Of a DNA stretch of 43,236 bases, positions 23,701 through 33,468 are shown piece by piece. Origin of the DNA: Pelosinus sp. (GTDB taxonomy: Bacteria; Bacillota; Negativicutes; Propionisporales; Propionisporaceae); assembly GCA_021372375.1 (NCBI GenBank), contig JAJFUN010000093.1, positions 1-43,236 on the forward strand. The letters are read 5' to 3'. The position numbers and the translations under genes are program-made. Under the pieces are notes generated by a model. That model did no database searches, was not told the DNA's origin, and saw only the letters and a program-made list of their open reading frames with translations. The stretch's first letter is position 1. Each line of letters starts with the position of its first letter.

Positions 23701-25020
23701 ATGCCTTTAATAATTTTAGCGTTAGGTATTGTATTCTTGTTTGTCTTAATCGTTGGTGCGAAACTAAACAGTTATTTATCCCTGATTATAGTTTGCTTAG
23801 GCGTCGGTGTAGCTGAGGGGCTTCCTATCATGAAAGTGGTCGCTTCTATTGAAAATGGTGTAGGCGGCACACTGGGGCATTTGGCACTGGTTATCAGCTT
23901 TGGCGCTATGCTTGGCAAATTGATGGCCGAAAGCGGCGGCGCACAGCGGATTGCCATGACTTTAATTGATAAGTTTGGCCGCAAAAATATCAAATGGGCG
24001 CTTTGCCTGACAGGCTTTATTGTTGGTATTGTTCTATTTTATGAAGTTGGCTTTGTACTACTTATTCCTTTAGTATTTACAGTTGCGGTGGCAGCAGATG
24101 TGCCTTTACTGGAAGTCGGCCTTCCAATGGCTGCGGCGCTCTCTGTAACACATGGTTTTTTACCGCCTCATCCAGGTCCTACAGCGCTAAGCGTACTTTT
24201 GCATGCTGATATTGGCCTGACGCTGATCTACGGTATTATTATCGCTGTTCCTACAGTACTCTTGGCGGGCCCTTGGTTCTATAACACTGTAAAGGATTTA
24301 AATCCTAAGATGCCGGAAGGTTTGTACAATTCCAAGCAGTTTACCGAAGAAGAAATGCCTGGTTTTAAAGTTAGCGTATTAACAGCATTGATTCCGGTAT
24401 TTCTTATGGCAGCAGCTTCGATTACCAAGCTGACTTTGCCAAAGGATTCACCAGTTACAGTCTTCTTTGATTTCGTGGGCAATGCAGACATGGCTTTGTT
24501 GTTTGCTGTATTTATTGGTATATTTACGTTCGGTCTCAATCGCGGCAAAAGCATGAAAGAAGTTATGGGGATTATCGAGAAATCGGTGCTGGCCATTGCC
24601 ATGATTTTGCTCGTTGTTGGCGGCGGCGGCGCCTTCAAGCAAATCCTGATTGACAGTGGTGTCGGCAAATATATTGTTAGTCTGATGGACGGCGTAAATA
24701 TGTCACCCTTGCTGCTTGGCTGGTTAATTGCTTCAATTCTTAGAATTGCCGTTGGTTCAGCTACTGTGGCCGGTTTAACAGCTGGCGGGATTATGGCTCC
24801 GCTGGTTGCGGCGACCGGAACCAGCCCGGAACTTATGGTGCTGGCGTGCGGTGCAGGCAGTCTAAACGCAGGACCGCCGAATGACCCTGGTTTTTGGATG
24901 TTTAAAGAATTCTTTAATTTAACTGTCAAAGAAACATTACGCAGTTGGAGCATTATGGAAACCATTATAGCGTTTATGGGGTTATTTGGAGTTCTTGCTA
25001 TCAATATGTTTATTCACTAA
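23701..25020 (+). CDS. gntP: GntP-family gluconate/sugar-acid permease
   Basis: A 439-residue inner-membrane permease with about 12 hydrophobic segments. GntP-family traits include the N-terminal LIILALGIVFLFVLIVGAKL, SFGAMLGKLMAESGGAQRIA, the conserved VTHGFLPPHPGPTA, and RIAVGSATVAGLTAGGI and GAGSLNAGPPNDPGFWMFKE. It imports gluconate or a related acid with protons. The ATG at 23701 is chosen because GAGGGGG precedes it by 9 bp; an ATG at 23683 would lie upstream of that site. It heads an operon with kinases and Gnd, which makes gluconate the leading candidate substrate. Confidence 0.9.
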   Translation: MPLIILALGIVFLFVLIVGAKLNSYLSLIIVCLGVGVAEGLPIMKVVASIENGVGGTLGHLALVISFGAMLGKLMAESGGAQRIAMTLIDKFGRKNIKWALCLTGFIVGIVLFYEVGFVLLIPLVFTVAVAADVPLLEVGLPMAAALSVTHGFLPPHPGPTALSVLLHADIGLTLIYGIIIAVPTVLLAGPWFYNTVKDLNPKMPEGLYNSKQFTEEEMPGFKVSVLTALIPVFLMAAASITKLTLPKDSPVTVFFDFVGNADMALLFAVFIGIFTFGLNRGKSMKEVMGIIEKSVLAIAMILLVVGGGGAFKQILIDSGVGKYIVSLMDGVNMSPLLLGWLIASILRIAVGSATVAGLTAGGIMAPLVAATGTSPELMVLACGAGSLNAGPPNDPGFWMFKEFFNLTVKETLRSWSIMETIIAFMGLFGVLAINMFIH

Positions 25021-25026
25021 AGTCTA

Positions 25027-25065
25027 TATATCCACATTTTGCATATGGTGCGGAATGTGGATATA
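25027..25065 (+). other. Intercistronic hairpin between gntP and the dehydrogenase gene
   Basis: TATATCCACATT (25027-25038) pairs perfectly with AATGTGGATATA (25054-25065). No T run follows. It is more likely an mRNA-processing or stabilising element, or a partial terminator setting permease levels apart from the enzymes. Confidence 0.5.
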
Positions 25066-25090
25066 AATTATATTACGCAGGAGGAATAAA

Positions 25091-26185
25091 ATGAAAGCAG
25101 CAGTTTATAAAGGAACAGAACAAATTGATATAGAGGAAATTGCAAAACCAGAGATACAGCCTGGTACGGTACTCTTAAAGATTAAAGCATGCGCTATTTG
25201 CGGCGGTGACTTGCGTACTTTCCGTCATGGCCATGCGGCTATTAAGCCGCCAATTGTTTTGGGACATGAAATTGCCGGAGAAATTATCGAAGTTGCTGAT
25301 GATGTAACAACCTTTAAAGTTGGTGAACGAGTAATTGTGGCGCCGGCTATTGGCTGTACTGCCTGTAGCTATTGCTTATCAGGCTGGCAGAATATGTGCT
25401 ATTCGCGAAAAACCATTGCGCATCATTACAATGGCGGTTTTGCTGAATATATGCTGGTACCGGCGGGGGCAGTGCGGGCTGGCAATATCAATCGCATTCC
25501 AGATGATGTAACTTATTTGGAGGCCTCGCTGGCAGAACCGTTAGCCTGCGTACTCAATGGCCAGGAAGTGATGAATATCGGTCTTGGCGATACTGTGGCG
25601 GTAATCGGCGCAGGTCCGATTGGCTGTATGCATGCGGAAGTTGCCCGGGCGCGCGGGGCAGGCAAGGTTTTTCTCATCAACCGCAGCGGTAAAAGATTAG
25701 CGGCAGCTAAAAAGTTTGGCTTTGATGAATATATTGATTTGAGTAAAACAGACGGCCTAAAAACCGTTATGGATTTAACCGGCGGACTTGGCGCTAACGT
25801 AGTAATTGTCACAGCCGGGTCAGCCGAAGCGCAGCAAATGGGCATAGCGATGGCGAGCAAGATGGGGAAAGTTTGCCTGTTTGCCGGTTTGCCGAAAGAT
25901 AAGCCCACCATTCAATTGGATGCTAATCATCTGCATTACCGTCAAATTGCTGTGTACGGTACTTTCTCTTCGGCGCCGCGCCATAATGCCTTGGCGTTAG
26001 AAATGATTCGCAGCGGTAAAGTTTCAGCTAAGAATCTCTTGACGCATTTAGTATCTTTAGAAGAGATTCGTAAAGGTATGGACTTTATTGATGACCGCAG
26101 TGGTCTCAGAGTAGCGGTAAGTCCGTGTATTGATGAACTGCAAGAGGAAATTGCTAAGTTTTCTGCTTTAAAGGTTCAAAAATAA
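25091..26185 (+). CDS. Zinc-dependent medium-chain dehydrogenase
   Basis: A 364-residue MDR enzyme. The catalytic-zinc region reads ACAICGGDLRTFRHG (Cys37) with GHEIAGEI; the structural-zinc lobe reads CTACSYCLSGWQNMC; the NAD fold reads VIGAGPIGCMHAE. It resembles sorbitol/threonine-type dehydrogenases, which oxidise secondary alcohols of polyols or sugar acids to ketones. GGAGG precedes the ATG. Its place after gntP and before an FGGY kinase suggests oxidation of an imported sugar acid or polyol before phosphorylation; the actual substrate is not determinable. Confidence 0.85.
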   Translation: MKAAVYKGTEQIDIEEIAKPEIQPGTVLLKIKACAICGGDLRTFRHGHAAIKPPIVLGHEIAGEIIEVADDVTTFKVGERVIVAPAIGCTACSYCLSGWQNMCYSRKTIAHHYNGGFAEYMLVPAGAVRAGNINRIPDDVTYLEASLAEPLACVLNGQEVMNIGLGDTVAVIGAGPIGCMHAEVARARGAGKVFLINRSGKRLAAAKKFGFDEYIDLSKTDGLKTVMDLTGGLGANVVIVTAGSAEAQQMGIAMASKMGKVCLFAGLPKDKPTIQLDANHLHYRQIAVYGTFSSAPRHNALALEMIRSGKVSAKNLLTHLVSLEEIRKGMDFIDDRSGLRVAVSPCIDELQEEIAKFSALKVQK

Positions 26186-26214
26186 TTGAGAGTTCTGAGG
26201 AGAGGGATAGGTCA

Positions 26215-27720
26215 ATGGCGTATTTAATCGGTATTGATATTGGAACAACAAACTGTAAGGCGGCAGCTTATTTGCCGGATGGCAGCTTACAGATGATTGC
26301 TTCTAGGCCTATGGTCACTCATTACGTAGATAATAATGGGGCGGAATTTGACCCTGGTCAGATTTGGCAAGCTGTGCAGGAAATTTTAAAAGAGGTAGTA
26401 TCAGAGCTAGGCAGCGAAGAAATTGCCGGTATTGCCGTGGCCAGTATGGGAGCAGCCGGTGTACTATTAGATGACCAAGGTCAGTGGATTCACCGTTCCA
26501 TTGCCTGGTTTGATACCAGGACAGAAGAAAAGGCTGCCTGGTGGCGGGAAAGCTTTGGCGCACAGCGTGCCTTTGAGATAAGTGGTTTTGTACCAAATCC
26601 GATGGCCGGTATTACCAAGGTTCAATGGATTCGGGACAAAGAGCCAGAAAAGTTTAAGACAGTGAAAAACTGGGTTTCAATGCAGGATTATGTAGGGTAT
26701 CGCTTGACAGGTAAGGCAGTTGTTGATTTCTCGGTGGCTTGCCGAACCATGGCGGTTGATTTGCGAGGCCGCTGCTGGAATAAAGATATTTTGGCACATG
26801 CTGATATTTCAGAAGACATTTGCTCAAAGCTAAAGGCATCAGGCAGCTTGGTAGGCAAAGTTACGCCTGAGGCTGCTCAGCTATCAGGTATTCCGGCAGG
26901 AACGCCTGTATTTACCGGAGGCCTTGATTATGTATGCGGCGCATTCGCCAGTGGTACAGTGGAAACAGGTCAAGTACTTTGTGCTATCGGCACCAGTGAA
27001 CAGATTCTCATGGTCGTAGATGAGCCTGTTACCAATCCCAAGCATATTGCCAGCAATCTGACATGCGTAAATTATGTGGTAGATGATAAATATTACGTAG
27101 CCGGCCAGGTTATTTCCGCTGGTTGTGTTCTGGAGTGGTTTTGTAAAGAAATCGCCAAAGAAGGCTATATCCCAGTAGTGCATGAGGCCCAGAAGGCTCC
27201 GCTCGGGTCAGAGGGGGTTTTCATGCTCCCCCATTTTCGCGGAAAGTATGCGCCAGGCGCAGATCCGCTCTCCAAAGGTGCATTTTTTGGCTTGACGACC
27301 GCTCACTCCAGAGCTTGTATGGCTAGAGCCATTTTGGAAGGGCTTTGTTTTGAGTCAGCCGGCATCCTGGAAGAAATGGAAAGAGTAACTGGGCAAAACG
27401 TTCATTCTGTTCATGTAGTAGGCGGGGCAACTAAATCCCCATTTTGGATGCAAATGAAAGCAGATATATTAGGTAAGCCGGTTATTTGTCTTGATATTCC
27501 CGAAGTTGTCACGCTTGGCGCCGCCATGCTCGCAGGCTTGGGGGCCGGAATTTATAAGGATTCAGCTGATGCGGTGCAGCAGGTTGATCGCCGGGAAGTT
27601 GTGTTTGAGCCAGATATGGTGAACCATCAGAAGTATCGGGCAATATATGAAGGCGTATATAAACATTTGTATAGCAGTGTAAAAGAGCTTAATCATAAAA
27701 TTGATCAGTTTAAACAGTAG
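26215..27720 (+). CDS. FGGY-family carbohydrate kinase (YoaC-like)
   Basis: A 501-residue sugar kinase. The ATPase motifs GIDIGTTNCKAAAYL and, near residue 395, VHVVGGATKSPFWMQMKADI are clear, and GGLDYVCGAFASG is the adenosine-binding loop. FGGY kinases phosphorylate pentuloses, gluconate or related compounds. Pairing with a 2-hydroxyacid dehydrogenase that opens MKFLVVGDPM recalls, from memory, the B. subtilis yoaC/yoaD pair. It differs from the second FGGY kinase at 28866, which looks more like a gluconokinase, so two different substrates or steps are implied. A weak GAGGAGAGGGAT site precedes the start. Confidence 0.85.
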   Translation: MAYLIGIDIGTTNCKAAAYLPDGSLQMIASRPMVTHYVDNNGAEFDPGQIWQAVQEILKEVVSELGSEEIAGIAVASMGAAGVLLDDQGQWIHRSIAWFDTRTEEKAAWWRESFGAQRAFEISGFVPNPMAGITKVQWIRDKEPEKFKTVKNWVSMQDYVGYRLTGKAVVDFSVACRTMAVDLRGRCWNKDILAHADISEDICSKLKASGSLVGKVTPEAAQLSGIPAGTPVFTGGLDYVCGAFASGTVETGQVLCAIGTSEQILMVVDEPVTNPKHIASNLTCVNYVVDDKYYVAGQVISAGCVLEWFCKEIAKEGYIPVVHEAQKAPLGSEGVFMLPHFRGKYAPGADPLSKGAFFGLTTAHSRACMARAILEGLCFESAGILEEMERVTGQNVHSVHVVGGATKSPFWMQMKADILGKPVICLDIPEVVTLGAAMLAGLGAGIYKDSADAVQQVDRREVVFEPDMVNHQKYRAIYEGVYKHLYSSVKELNHKIDQFKQ

Positions 27721-27731
27721 GAGGAGTAATA

Positions 27732-28763
27732 ATGAAATTTCTAGTTGTGGGAGATCCGATGCTTACCTCGGAAGCTTTAGGAAAAGCAGTACATGATGTA
27801 TTTGGCGATAGTGTTATGGTAAAGGGCGTTGATTGGAAACCAGCCAGTGAAGAAGAATTTTGGTATTTACGCAGTCAGGTAGAGAAACTTGGACCTGATG
27901 CCGGCAAACCTCCGGTTGAATTAAAAGAAGCAATTAAAGATGCTGATGTGGTTATTACCCATCATACACCGCTGAACGGTGAGCTTATTCGCTCTAGCAA
28001 CGCTGCCTATATCGGCGTTTGCCGGGCCGGCACAGAAAATGTTGATGTAGCGGCAGCTCAGGAAAAAGGCATTCAGGTTATGAAAACGATGGGGCGTAAT
28101 GCTGAAGCTGTTTCTGATTTTACCATTGCCTTGATGCTGGCCGAACTTCGTAATTTAGCGCGTGGTCATGCTGCGCTGACAAGCGGCTCATGGAAGAAGA
28201 AGTACCCTAATTCTGGCTTTATGGGCGACATGAAAGATAAAACCGTGGGTTTAGTGGGGTTTGGCTATATTGGCCGCTTGGTAGCTAGAAAATTGTCTTC
28301 CTTTAATATGCGGATTATGGCCTATGATCCTTTTGTAAAAGCCGAGGTACTCAGTGAATGCAATGTAGAAAAAGTTTCGTTAGAAGAGTTATGCAAACAG
28401 GCTGATTTTATTAGTGTTCATGCGCGCCTCAGCAAAGAAACCGCAGGACTTCTTGGTAAAGAGCAATTTGCTCTAATGAAACCGACTGCTTATGTGATTA
28501 ACACTGCCAGGGCTGGTTTAATTGATGAACAGGCAATCGTAGCAGCGCTGCAGCAGTCTCGTATTGGCGGTGCAGGCTTAGATGTATTCTGGACAGAACC
28601 AATTGCCGAAAATCATCCACTGCTTAGTATGGAAAATGTAACAATTACTCCGCACTTGGCGGGTGCTACCAATGATACTTTCCGCCAGACTCCATATTTA
28701 TTGCTGAATGAATTGAAAAAGGTTGTAGATAATAAAGAGACCTCAGCTTGGTTTGTAAAATAA
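27732..28763 (+). CDS. D-2-hydroxyacid dehydrogenase (PGDH/YoaD-like)
   Basis: A 343-residue NAD-dependent dehydrogenase. The N-terminal substrate lobe includes VITHHTPLNGELI and CRAGTENVD; the nucleotide fold has VGLVGFGYIGRLVARKL; catalytic positions appear in NTARAGLIDEQAIV and in TPHLAGAT, whose His is the general acid. Members reduce 2-oxoacids or oxidise D-2-hydroxyacids. GTAGGAGGAG precedes the ATG, 11 bp after the FGGY kinase stop, so they are translationally close. A phosphorylated sugar acid made by that kinase is a plausible substrate, by inference. Confidence 0.87.
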   Translation: MKFLVVGDPMLTSEALGKAVHDVFGDSVMVKGVDWKPASEEEFWYLRSQVEKLGPDAGKPPVELKEAIKDADVVITHHTPLNGELIRSSNAAYIGVCRAGTENVDVAAAQEKGIQVMKTMGRNAEAVSDFTIALMLAELRNLARGHAALTSGSWKKKYPNSGFMGDMKDKTVGLVGFGYIGRLVARKLSSFNMRIMAYDPFVKAEVLSECNVEKVSLEELCKQADFISVHARLSKETAGLLGKEQFALMKPTAYVINTARAGLIDEQAIVAALQQSRIGGAGLDVFWTEPIAENHPLLSMENVTITPHLAGATNDTFRQTPYLLLNELKKVVDNKETSAWFVK

Positions 28764-28769
28764 TTAGCA

Positions 28770-28801
28770 GTGAGCGCTCCCGGAGAATTCGAAGCGCTCA
28801 C
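28770..28801 (+). terminator. Intercistronic hairpin before the gluconokinase gene
   Basis: GTGAGCGCT (28770-28778) pairs perfectly with AGCGCTCAC (28793-28801). It is followed by CTTTGTATC, not a full T run, so it likely weakens rather than ends transcription between two halves of the operon. Confidence 0.5.
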
Positions 28802-28865
28802 CTTTGTATCTACGTAGAAAATACTTTTGGAAATTTATCTTCAAAGTAAAAAGGAGTTTTATAAC

Positions 28866-30401
28866 ATGAAGCAGGCTATAATGGGTGTGGATATCGGGAC
28901 AACTGGCTGTCGCGCCGTTATTTTTCGGCAAGACGGACAGTGCATCGTGAGTAATTCACTCGAGTATCCGCTTTATACTCCCCAGGCAGCATGGGCTGAG
29001 CAGGACGCAGAAGAAATATATCAGGCCTTTATGACAGTAGTCCGGCTAAGTATGCAGGAAAGCGGCCTTAAGCCTGAAGAATTATCAGGAATTTGCTTTA
29101 GTTCGGTTATGCATAGCGTCTTACCGGTAAATGAAGAGGGTAAAGCGCTTCATAATATGCTGATTTGGGCTGACTCCCGCAGTCAGATCTATACCGAAAA
29201 ACTGCAGCAGCAGCATGACAGCAAAACTTTATATTTGAAAACAGGCTGCCCCCTTCATCCGATGTATCCGCTCTCGAAAATCCTGTGGTTTAAGCAGGAA
29301 CGCGCCAATATTTTTGCTAAGACAGCTAAATTTATTGGCATTAAGGAGTATATTTGCTACCGCCTCTTTGGCAAGTTTGTGGTAGATAAATCAGTAGCAA
29401 CCGCTACCGCAATTTATAATTTAGAAAAAGCGGACTGGGATGAGGATTTACTGCAAATCTTGGGCATTTCCCGTAACATGCTTTCTGAGGTAAAACCAAC
29501 TACGCATATTGAACAAGGTATGCAGCCTGAAATCGCTGAAAAACTGGGGGTATCTGCTAATACGCCGATTATTTTGGGGGCCTCTGACGGAATTTTATCT
29601 AATTTGGGGGCAGGTGCGGTAAATCCTGGACAGGTTACAGCAATGGTTGGTACAAGTGGCGCTATTCGTATGGTGACAGACAGACCTCAGGTAGATGAAC
29701 AAATGCGTACCTGGTGTTATAACATGACGGAAAATCACTGGGTTATCGGAGGGGCAATTAATAACGGTGGAATTTCTCTCAGGTGGGTACGGGATAAGTT
29801 TGCTGCCATGGAGCAGTATGTAGCGGATAAAGCAGGTCATGATACGTATGAAATACTAAGTAAGTATGCCGAAGAAAAGCCGGTAGGCTCTGACGGACTG
29901 ATTATGCTGCCGTTCTTCTCCGGTGAACGGGCGCCCTATTACAACGCCAATGCCAGAGGGGTTCTTTTTGGTTTAAATCTTAATCATGGCAAACGGCATT
30001 TGGTGCGGGCGACCATGGAAGGCGTTATGTATAGTATGCTCAGTGTGTTTCGCGCTTTAGAAGATGTTACCGGAAAATCAAACGAAATTCGTGTAAGCGG
30101 CAGTTTTACCCGTTCGCCGTTTTGGGTACAGTTGATGGCCGATGTCTTTGGCCGTGAAATTACGGTACTTGGTGAACCGGAAGGAGCTGCTTTTGGGGCG
30201 GCTGTATTGGGCTTTTTTGCGCTGGGTGCTATAGAGGACATTACAGAAGTAAACGACCTAATTAAAATAAAAAAGCGATATCAGCCCAATTTTATTAATC
30301 ATGAGCGGTACGCCAAGTTATTTGCAATTTATGAAAGAATTTATTGGAATCTGCAAAACGAGTTTGAAGAAATAGCCAAAATCCAGCGTGAATGGCACTA
30401 A
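28866..30401 (+). CDS. gntK: Gluconokinase, FGGY family
   Basis: A 511-residue kinase. MGVDIGTTGCRAVIFRQDG, SSVMHSVLPVNEEGKAL, WADSRS, and ASDGILSNLGAGAVNPGQVT fit GntK-type FGGY gluconokinases, which make 6-phosphogluconate with ATP. The C-terminal VSGSFTRSPFWVQLMADVFG and GAAFGAAVLG complete the ATPase core. The ATG at 28866 follows AAAGGAG by 9 bp; an earlier in-frame ATG at 28827 has no site. Gnd follows after 12 bp, so its product is used directly. The symbol is by function and context; FGGY gluconokinases are not homologous to E. coli GntK. Confidence 0.87.
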   Translation: MKQAIMGVDIGTTGCRAVIFRQDGQCIVSNSLEYPLYTPQAAWAEQDAEEIYQAFMTVVRLSMQESGLKPEELSGICFSSVMHSVLPVNEEGKALHNMLIWADSRSQIYTEKLQQQHDSKTLYLKTGCPLHPMYPLSKILWFKQERANIFAKTAKFIGIKEYICYRLFGKFVVDKSVATATAIYNLEKADWDEDLLQILGISRNMLSEVKPTTHIEQGMQPEIAEKLGVSANTPIILGASDGILSNLGAGAVNPGQVTAMVGTSGAIRMVTDRPQVDEQMRTWCYNMTENHWVIGGAINNGGISLRWVRDKFAAMEQYVADKAGHDTYEILSKYAEEKPVGSDGLIMLPFFSGERAPYYNANARGVLFGLNLNHGKRHLVRATMEGVMYSMLSVFRALEDVTGKSNEIRVSGSFTRSPFWVQLMADVFGREITVLGEPEGAAFGAAVLGFFALGAIEDITEVNDLIKIKKRYQPNFINHERYAKLFAIYERIYWNLQNEFEEIAKIQREWH

Positions 30402-30413
30402 GGAGGCAATAAA

Positions 30414-31817
30414 ATGAGTAAGTATCAGGTAGGCGTTATTGGTCTAGCGGTTATGGGAAAAAATTTGGCGCTTAATATTGCAGGGCATGGCTATTCAGTA
30501 GCACTGTTTAATCGCTCGGCAGATAAGACGCATAGTCTTTTGGACGAAGCTGCAGGCAAAAAAATGATCGGCACATATTCCTTGGAGGAACTTGCCGGAG
30601 CCCTCGAGAAACCCCGCAAAATTATTATGATGGTTAAAGCTGGAGCTGCTGTTGATGATACAATCAAACAATTGCTGCCGCATCTTGAACCTGGTGATAT
30701 TCTTATCGACGGAGGAAATTCTTTCTATCAGGATACTATTCGTCGAAATCGTGAGCTAGAAGCTAAAGGCATTCATTTTATTGGTACAGGTGTTTCTGGC
30801 GGAGAAGAAGGGGCGCTAAATGGCCCGGCCATTATGCCTGGCGGTGAGAAGGCAGCTTATCAGGCTGTAGAGAAAATCCTGACAGATATATCAGCCAAAG
30901 TTGATGGTGAACCTTGCTGCACCTATATCGGCAAAGATGGGGCAGGACATTTTGTAAAAATGGTCCATAACGGAATTGAATATGCAGACATGCAGCTTAT
31001 TTGTGAAGCGTATTTTTTGATGAAGGAAGTACTTCATATGTCTGTACCAGAAATGCAGCAAACCTTTCAGGAATGGAATACCGGTGAGCTCAGTAGTTAC
31101 CTGATTGAAATAACAGCTGATATTTTAACCAAAAAAGATACTGAGACAGACAAATATATGGTTGATGTAATCCTTGACAGTGCTGGGCAAAAAGGTACAG
31201 GTAAATGGACTAGTCAAGGTGCACTGGATTTAGGGGCGGCTACGCCAACGATTACAGCTGCTGTTTTTGAACGCTATTTATCAGCTATGAAGCCAGAAAG
31301 AGTAGGAGCCAGCAAACTACTCAGCGGGCCCAAAAACGCACCGGTAAAAGATAAAGCAATGATTGAGGCTATTCGCAAAGCCTTATATGCTAGTAAAATA
31401 TGTTCTTATGCGCAAGGCTTTAGTATGATGAGTGCCGCAGCTGAAAAATTTGACTGGCATTTGAACCTGGGCAATATTTCCATGATCTTTCGCGGCGGTT
31501 GTATAATCAGAGCGCAATTTTTAAATAAAATTAAAGAGGCCTATGACAAAAATTCAAAGCTAACCAACCTTCTGCTGGATGACTATTTTAGACAAATTGT
31601 TGCTGAGTATCAGGATAGTTGGCGCGAGGTGATTATTGCTGCAGTGGCGGCGGGTATCCCTGTGCCGGCCTTTAGTACAGCGCTGTCTTATTTTGATAGT
31701 TATCGGACAGCTCAGCTTCCAGCTAATCTCTTGCAAGCGCAAAGAGATTACTTTGGTGCACATACGTATCAAAGAAATGATAAAGCCGGAATTTTTCATA
31801 ATGAGTGGTACAAGTAG
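30414..31817 (+). CDS. gnd: 6-phosphogluconate dehydrogenase (decarboxylating)
   Basis: A 467-residue enzyme of full Gnd length, converting 6-phosphogluconate to ribulose-5-phosphate, CO2 and NADPH. The nucleotide fold reads [18 protein letters not shown], the substrate site [14 protein letters not shown] and [11 protein letters not shown], then [15 protein letters not shown]. The C-terminal helical domain extends through [15 protein letters not shown] to NEWYK. AAGGAGG precedes the ATG. It is the last gene of the RpiR-linked operon and is followed by a perfect terminator. Together with gluconokinase it forms the oxidative pentose-phosphate route from gluconate. Confidence 0.95.
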   Translation: MSKYQVGVIGLAVMGKNLALNIAGHGYSVALFNRSADKTHSLLDEAAGKKMIGTYSLEELAGALEKPRKIIMMVKAGAAVDDTIKQLLPHLEPGDILIDGGNSFYQDTIRRNRELEAKGIHFIGTGVSGGEEGALNGPAIMPGGEKAAYQAVEKILTDISAKVDGEPCCTYIGKDGAGHFVKMVHNGIEYADMQLICEAYFLMKEVLHMSVPEMQQTFQEWNTGELSSYLIEITADILTKKDTETDKYMVDVILDSAGQKGTGKWTSQGALDLGAATPTITAAVFERYLSAMKPERVGASKLLSGPKNAPVKDKAMIEAIRKALYASKICSYAQGFSMMSAAAEKFDWHLNLGNISMIFRGGCIIRAQFLNKIKEAYDKNSKLTNLLLDDYFRQIVAEYQDSWREVIIAAVAAGIPVPAFSTALSYFDSYRTAQLPANLLQAQRDYFGAHTYQRNDKAGIFHNEWYK

Positions 31818-31830
31818 GAAGAATAAAGGG

Positions 31831-31868
31831 AAAAGAGGTCAGCGGAGAAAATCCGCTGACCTCTTTTT
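31831..31868. terminator. Bidirectional terminator between gnd and hexokinase
   Basis: AAAAGAGGTCAGCGGA (31831-31846) pairs perfectly with TCCGCTGACCTCTTTT (31852-31867) around a 5-base loop, with an extra T following. It serves the convergent gnd (plus) and hexokinase (minus) genes. Confidence 0.9.
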
Positions 31869-31885
31869 ATAAGGATAAACATACT

Positions 31886-33211
31886 TTATTTGCTTGAGGT
31901 AATGGCTACCGCAATGGCAGCCCCGATACCTGAGCCGTCTTTACTGAGGACGGTGGTGATTTGTCCAGCTTTTGCGCCAAAGACTTCAGTCATGGTTTTT
32001 TCAATATTGGCGGCGTAGCCAGGCATTTTCTCATATAAAGTGCCGTCAATGGCAATATTATGATTTCTGTCCAGGTTTTCATCAATGTGATTAATGATCC
32101 CGATGAAGGTTGCTGCTACCAAGCGGGCCGATCTTTCAGCTACCAGTAAAGCAATCTGTTTTAAAGCCAGACGATCCGATTTGGTGGAGTACGTGATATG
32201 CAGACGTTCCTCGAGCCAGGTCGAGATATTGGTGAGGTCATCAGTAGAATCTTTAATTAGGAGCGATACATCAGCGCCAGACAAAGCAGCAGGTACGGAA
32301 AGGGCCTGGGTGGCGGTGGTGGAACAGTTTGGTAAAAGACCATGCTGCAAGAGATCAAGCGCAATAATCCGGATAAGCTCGCCAACATAACGGCCTGAGG
32401 ACATTTTTTCAAGTCGTTGTGCGCCAGGTTGTTCACTGGCTTTATCTACCTGTTCATCATATTTAGTAATATCCAGTTTATCAAAATTGCCTGATTCGGT
32501 ATTAATAATCATGGGGCCATGATTCCAGGGAGCATTAGGTTCCAGGTAGGCTGTATTGTGTCCGGTACCGCAGATAGAGCCTAAGTCGGTATTTTGATTG
32601 ATATAGGCCGCTGTCAGTAATGTACCTACTGTATCATTGATAATAGCTTCAGGCATAACATTGGGGACACCGCGGCGGAGGAGTGCCTCACCAAGGAGTT
32701 GATTGACATTTTGTCCTTCTACGCCGGTAGTATCAATTTCCTTGGTCCAATGAATCAGTTCAGCATTATTGATGCTCTTTTGCTGAGAGGGGAAGGAAAA
32801 GGTGTGACCAAGCGGGTATTTTATGCCTGGTTTGGCTATTTCAGCAATTTGTTCGGCGATAAAATCAAAAAGCTGTGTTCCGGAAGCCTTGCTGTATATA
32901 TAGTCATAACGGCCGTTTGGATCATTTAGCGGTTTAGCAATGCTGGCTTTGACGGTGAACCTTCCCTCAGCAAAGAGTTCAGCTAAGAGTACTCTGACAT
33001 TGGTTCCGCCAAAGTCTAGTGCCAAAAATTCACCGGTCTCCTTGCCGGTAGGTGTGGTGACGAATGATGGCAGCATTTTTAGCGAGCTGGGTTTTCCTGC
33101 TAAGCCAGCTGCCAATTCTGCTCTAAATTTATGGGCTATTTCTAATACTTCTTCAGTAGAAATGGTCATTTGAGTTTGCAATTTTTGCAGTGCACTTTCT
33201 AAATTACTCAT
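31886..33211 (-). CDS. Eukaryotic-type hexokinase
   Basis: A 441-residue protein with the two-domain hexokinase fold typical of yeast and animals, not the ROK or Glk types usual in bacteria. Visible motifs are LALDFGGTNVRVLL (phosphate 1), GHTFSFPSQQ, LIHWTKEIDTTGVEG, AIINDTVGTLLTAAY with the catalytic Asp193, GTGHNTAYLE, and the C-terminal IAIDGTLYEKMPGY and LSKDGSGIGAAI. It phosphorylates glucose or other hexoses with ATP in the cytoplasm. The ATG follows a TCTTATAGGGAGG site. It lies convergent to gnd, so glucose-6-phosphate and gluconate metabolism are clustered. Such hexokinases are patchily distributed in bacteria, which suggests transfer at some point. Confidence 0.92.
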   Translation of the reverse strand: MSNLESALQKLQTQMTISTEEVLEIAHKFRAELAAGLAGKPSSLKMLPSFVTTPTGKETGEFLALDFGGTNVRVLLAELFAEGRFTVKASIAKPLNDPNGRYDYIYSKASGTQLFDFIAEQIAEIAKPGIKYPLGHTFSFPSQQKSINNAELIHWTKEIDTTGVEGQNVNQLLGEALLRRGVPNVMPEAIINDTVGTLLTAAYINQNTDLGSICGTGHNTAYLEPNAPWNHGPMIINTESGNFDKLDITKYDEQVDKASEQPGAQRLEKMSSGRYVGELIRIIALDLLQHGLLPNCSTTATQALSVPAALSGADVSLLIKDSTDDLTNISTWLEERLHITYSTKSDRLALKQIALLVAERSARLVAATFIGIINHIDENLDRNHNIAIDGTLYEKMPGYAANIEKTMTEVFGAKAGQITTVLSKDGSGIGAAIAVAITSSK

Positions 33212-33468
33212 TACTTCTCGTGTGCCTCCCTATAAGATTACTATAATCTGGTCATTATTATAACATAAATTGGAGGGTAATTGTTTGCAAAAAACATACA
33301 AATTTTTTCACTATTACAAAAATAATAAAGGCTACAGAATACCAAAAAATAATAGCAAATATTGTAGAAAATTATAGAAAATTATATTTTCAGTTTGGCA
33401 AAATTAGTCTATTATTAAATTAAGGTAAATATGTGTTTTAGATAAGACTTTATATTGAGGTGGATGCT

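Noticed and set aside
24279-25004. Long antisense reading frame (241 codons) opposite gntP
   Set aside because: It mirrors a membrane protein's codon pattern, has no ribosome site and encodes no recognisable domain. The same applies to antisense frames at 19483-20016 and 21647-22225.
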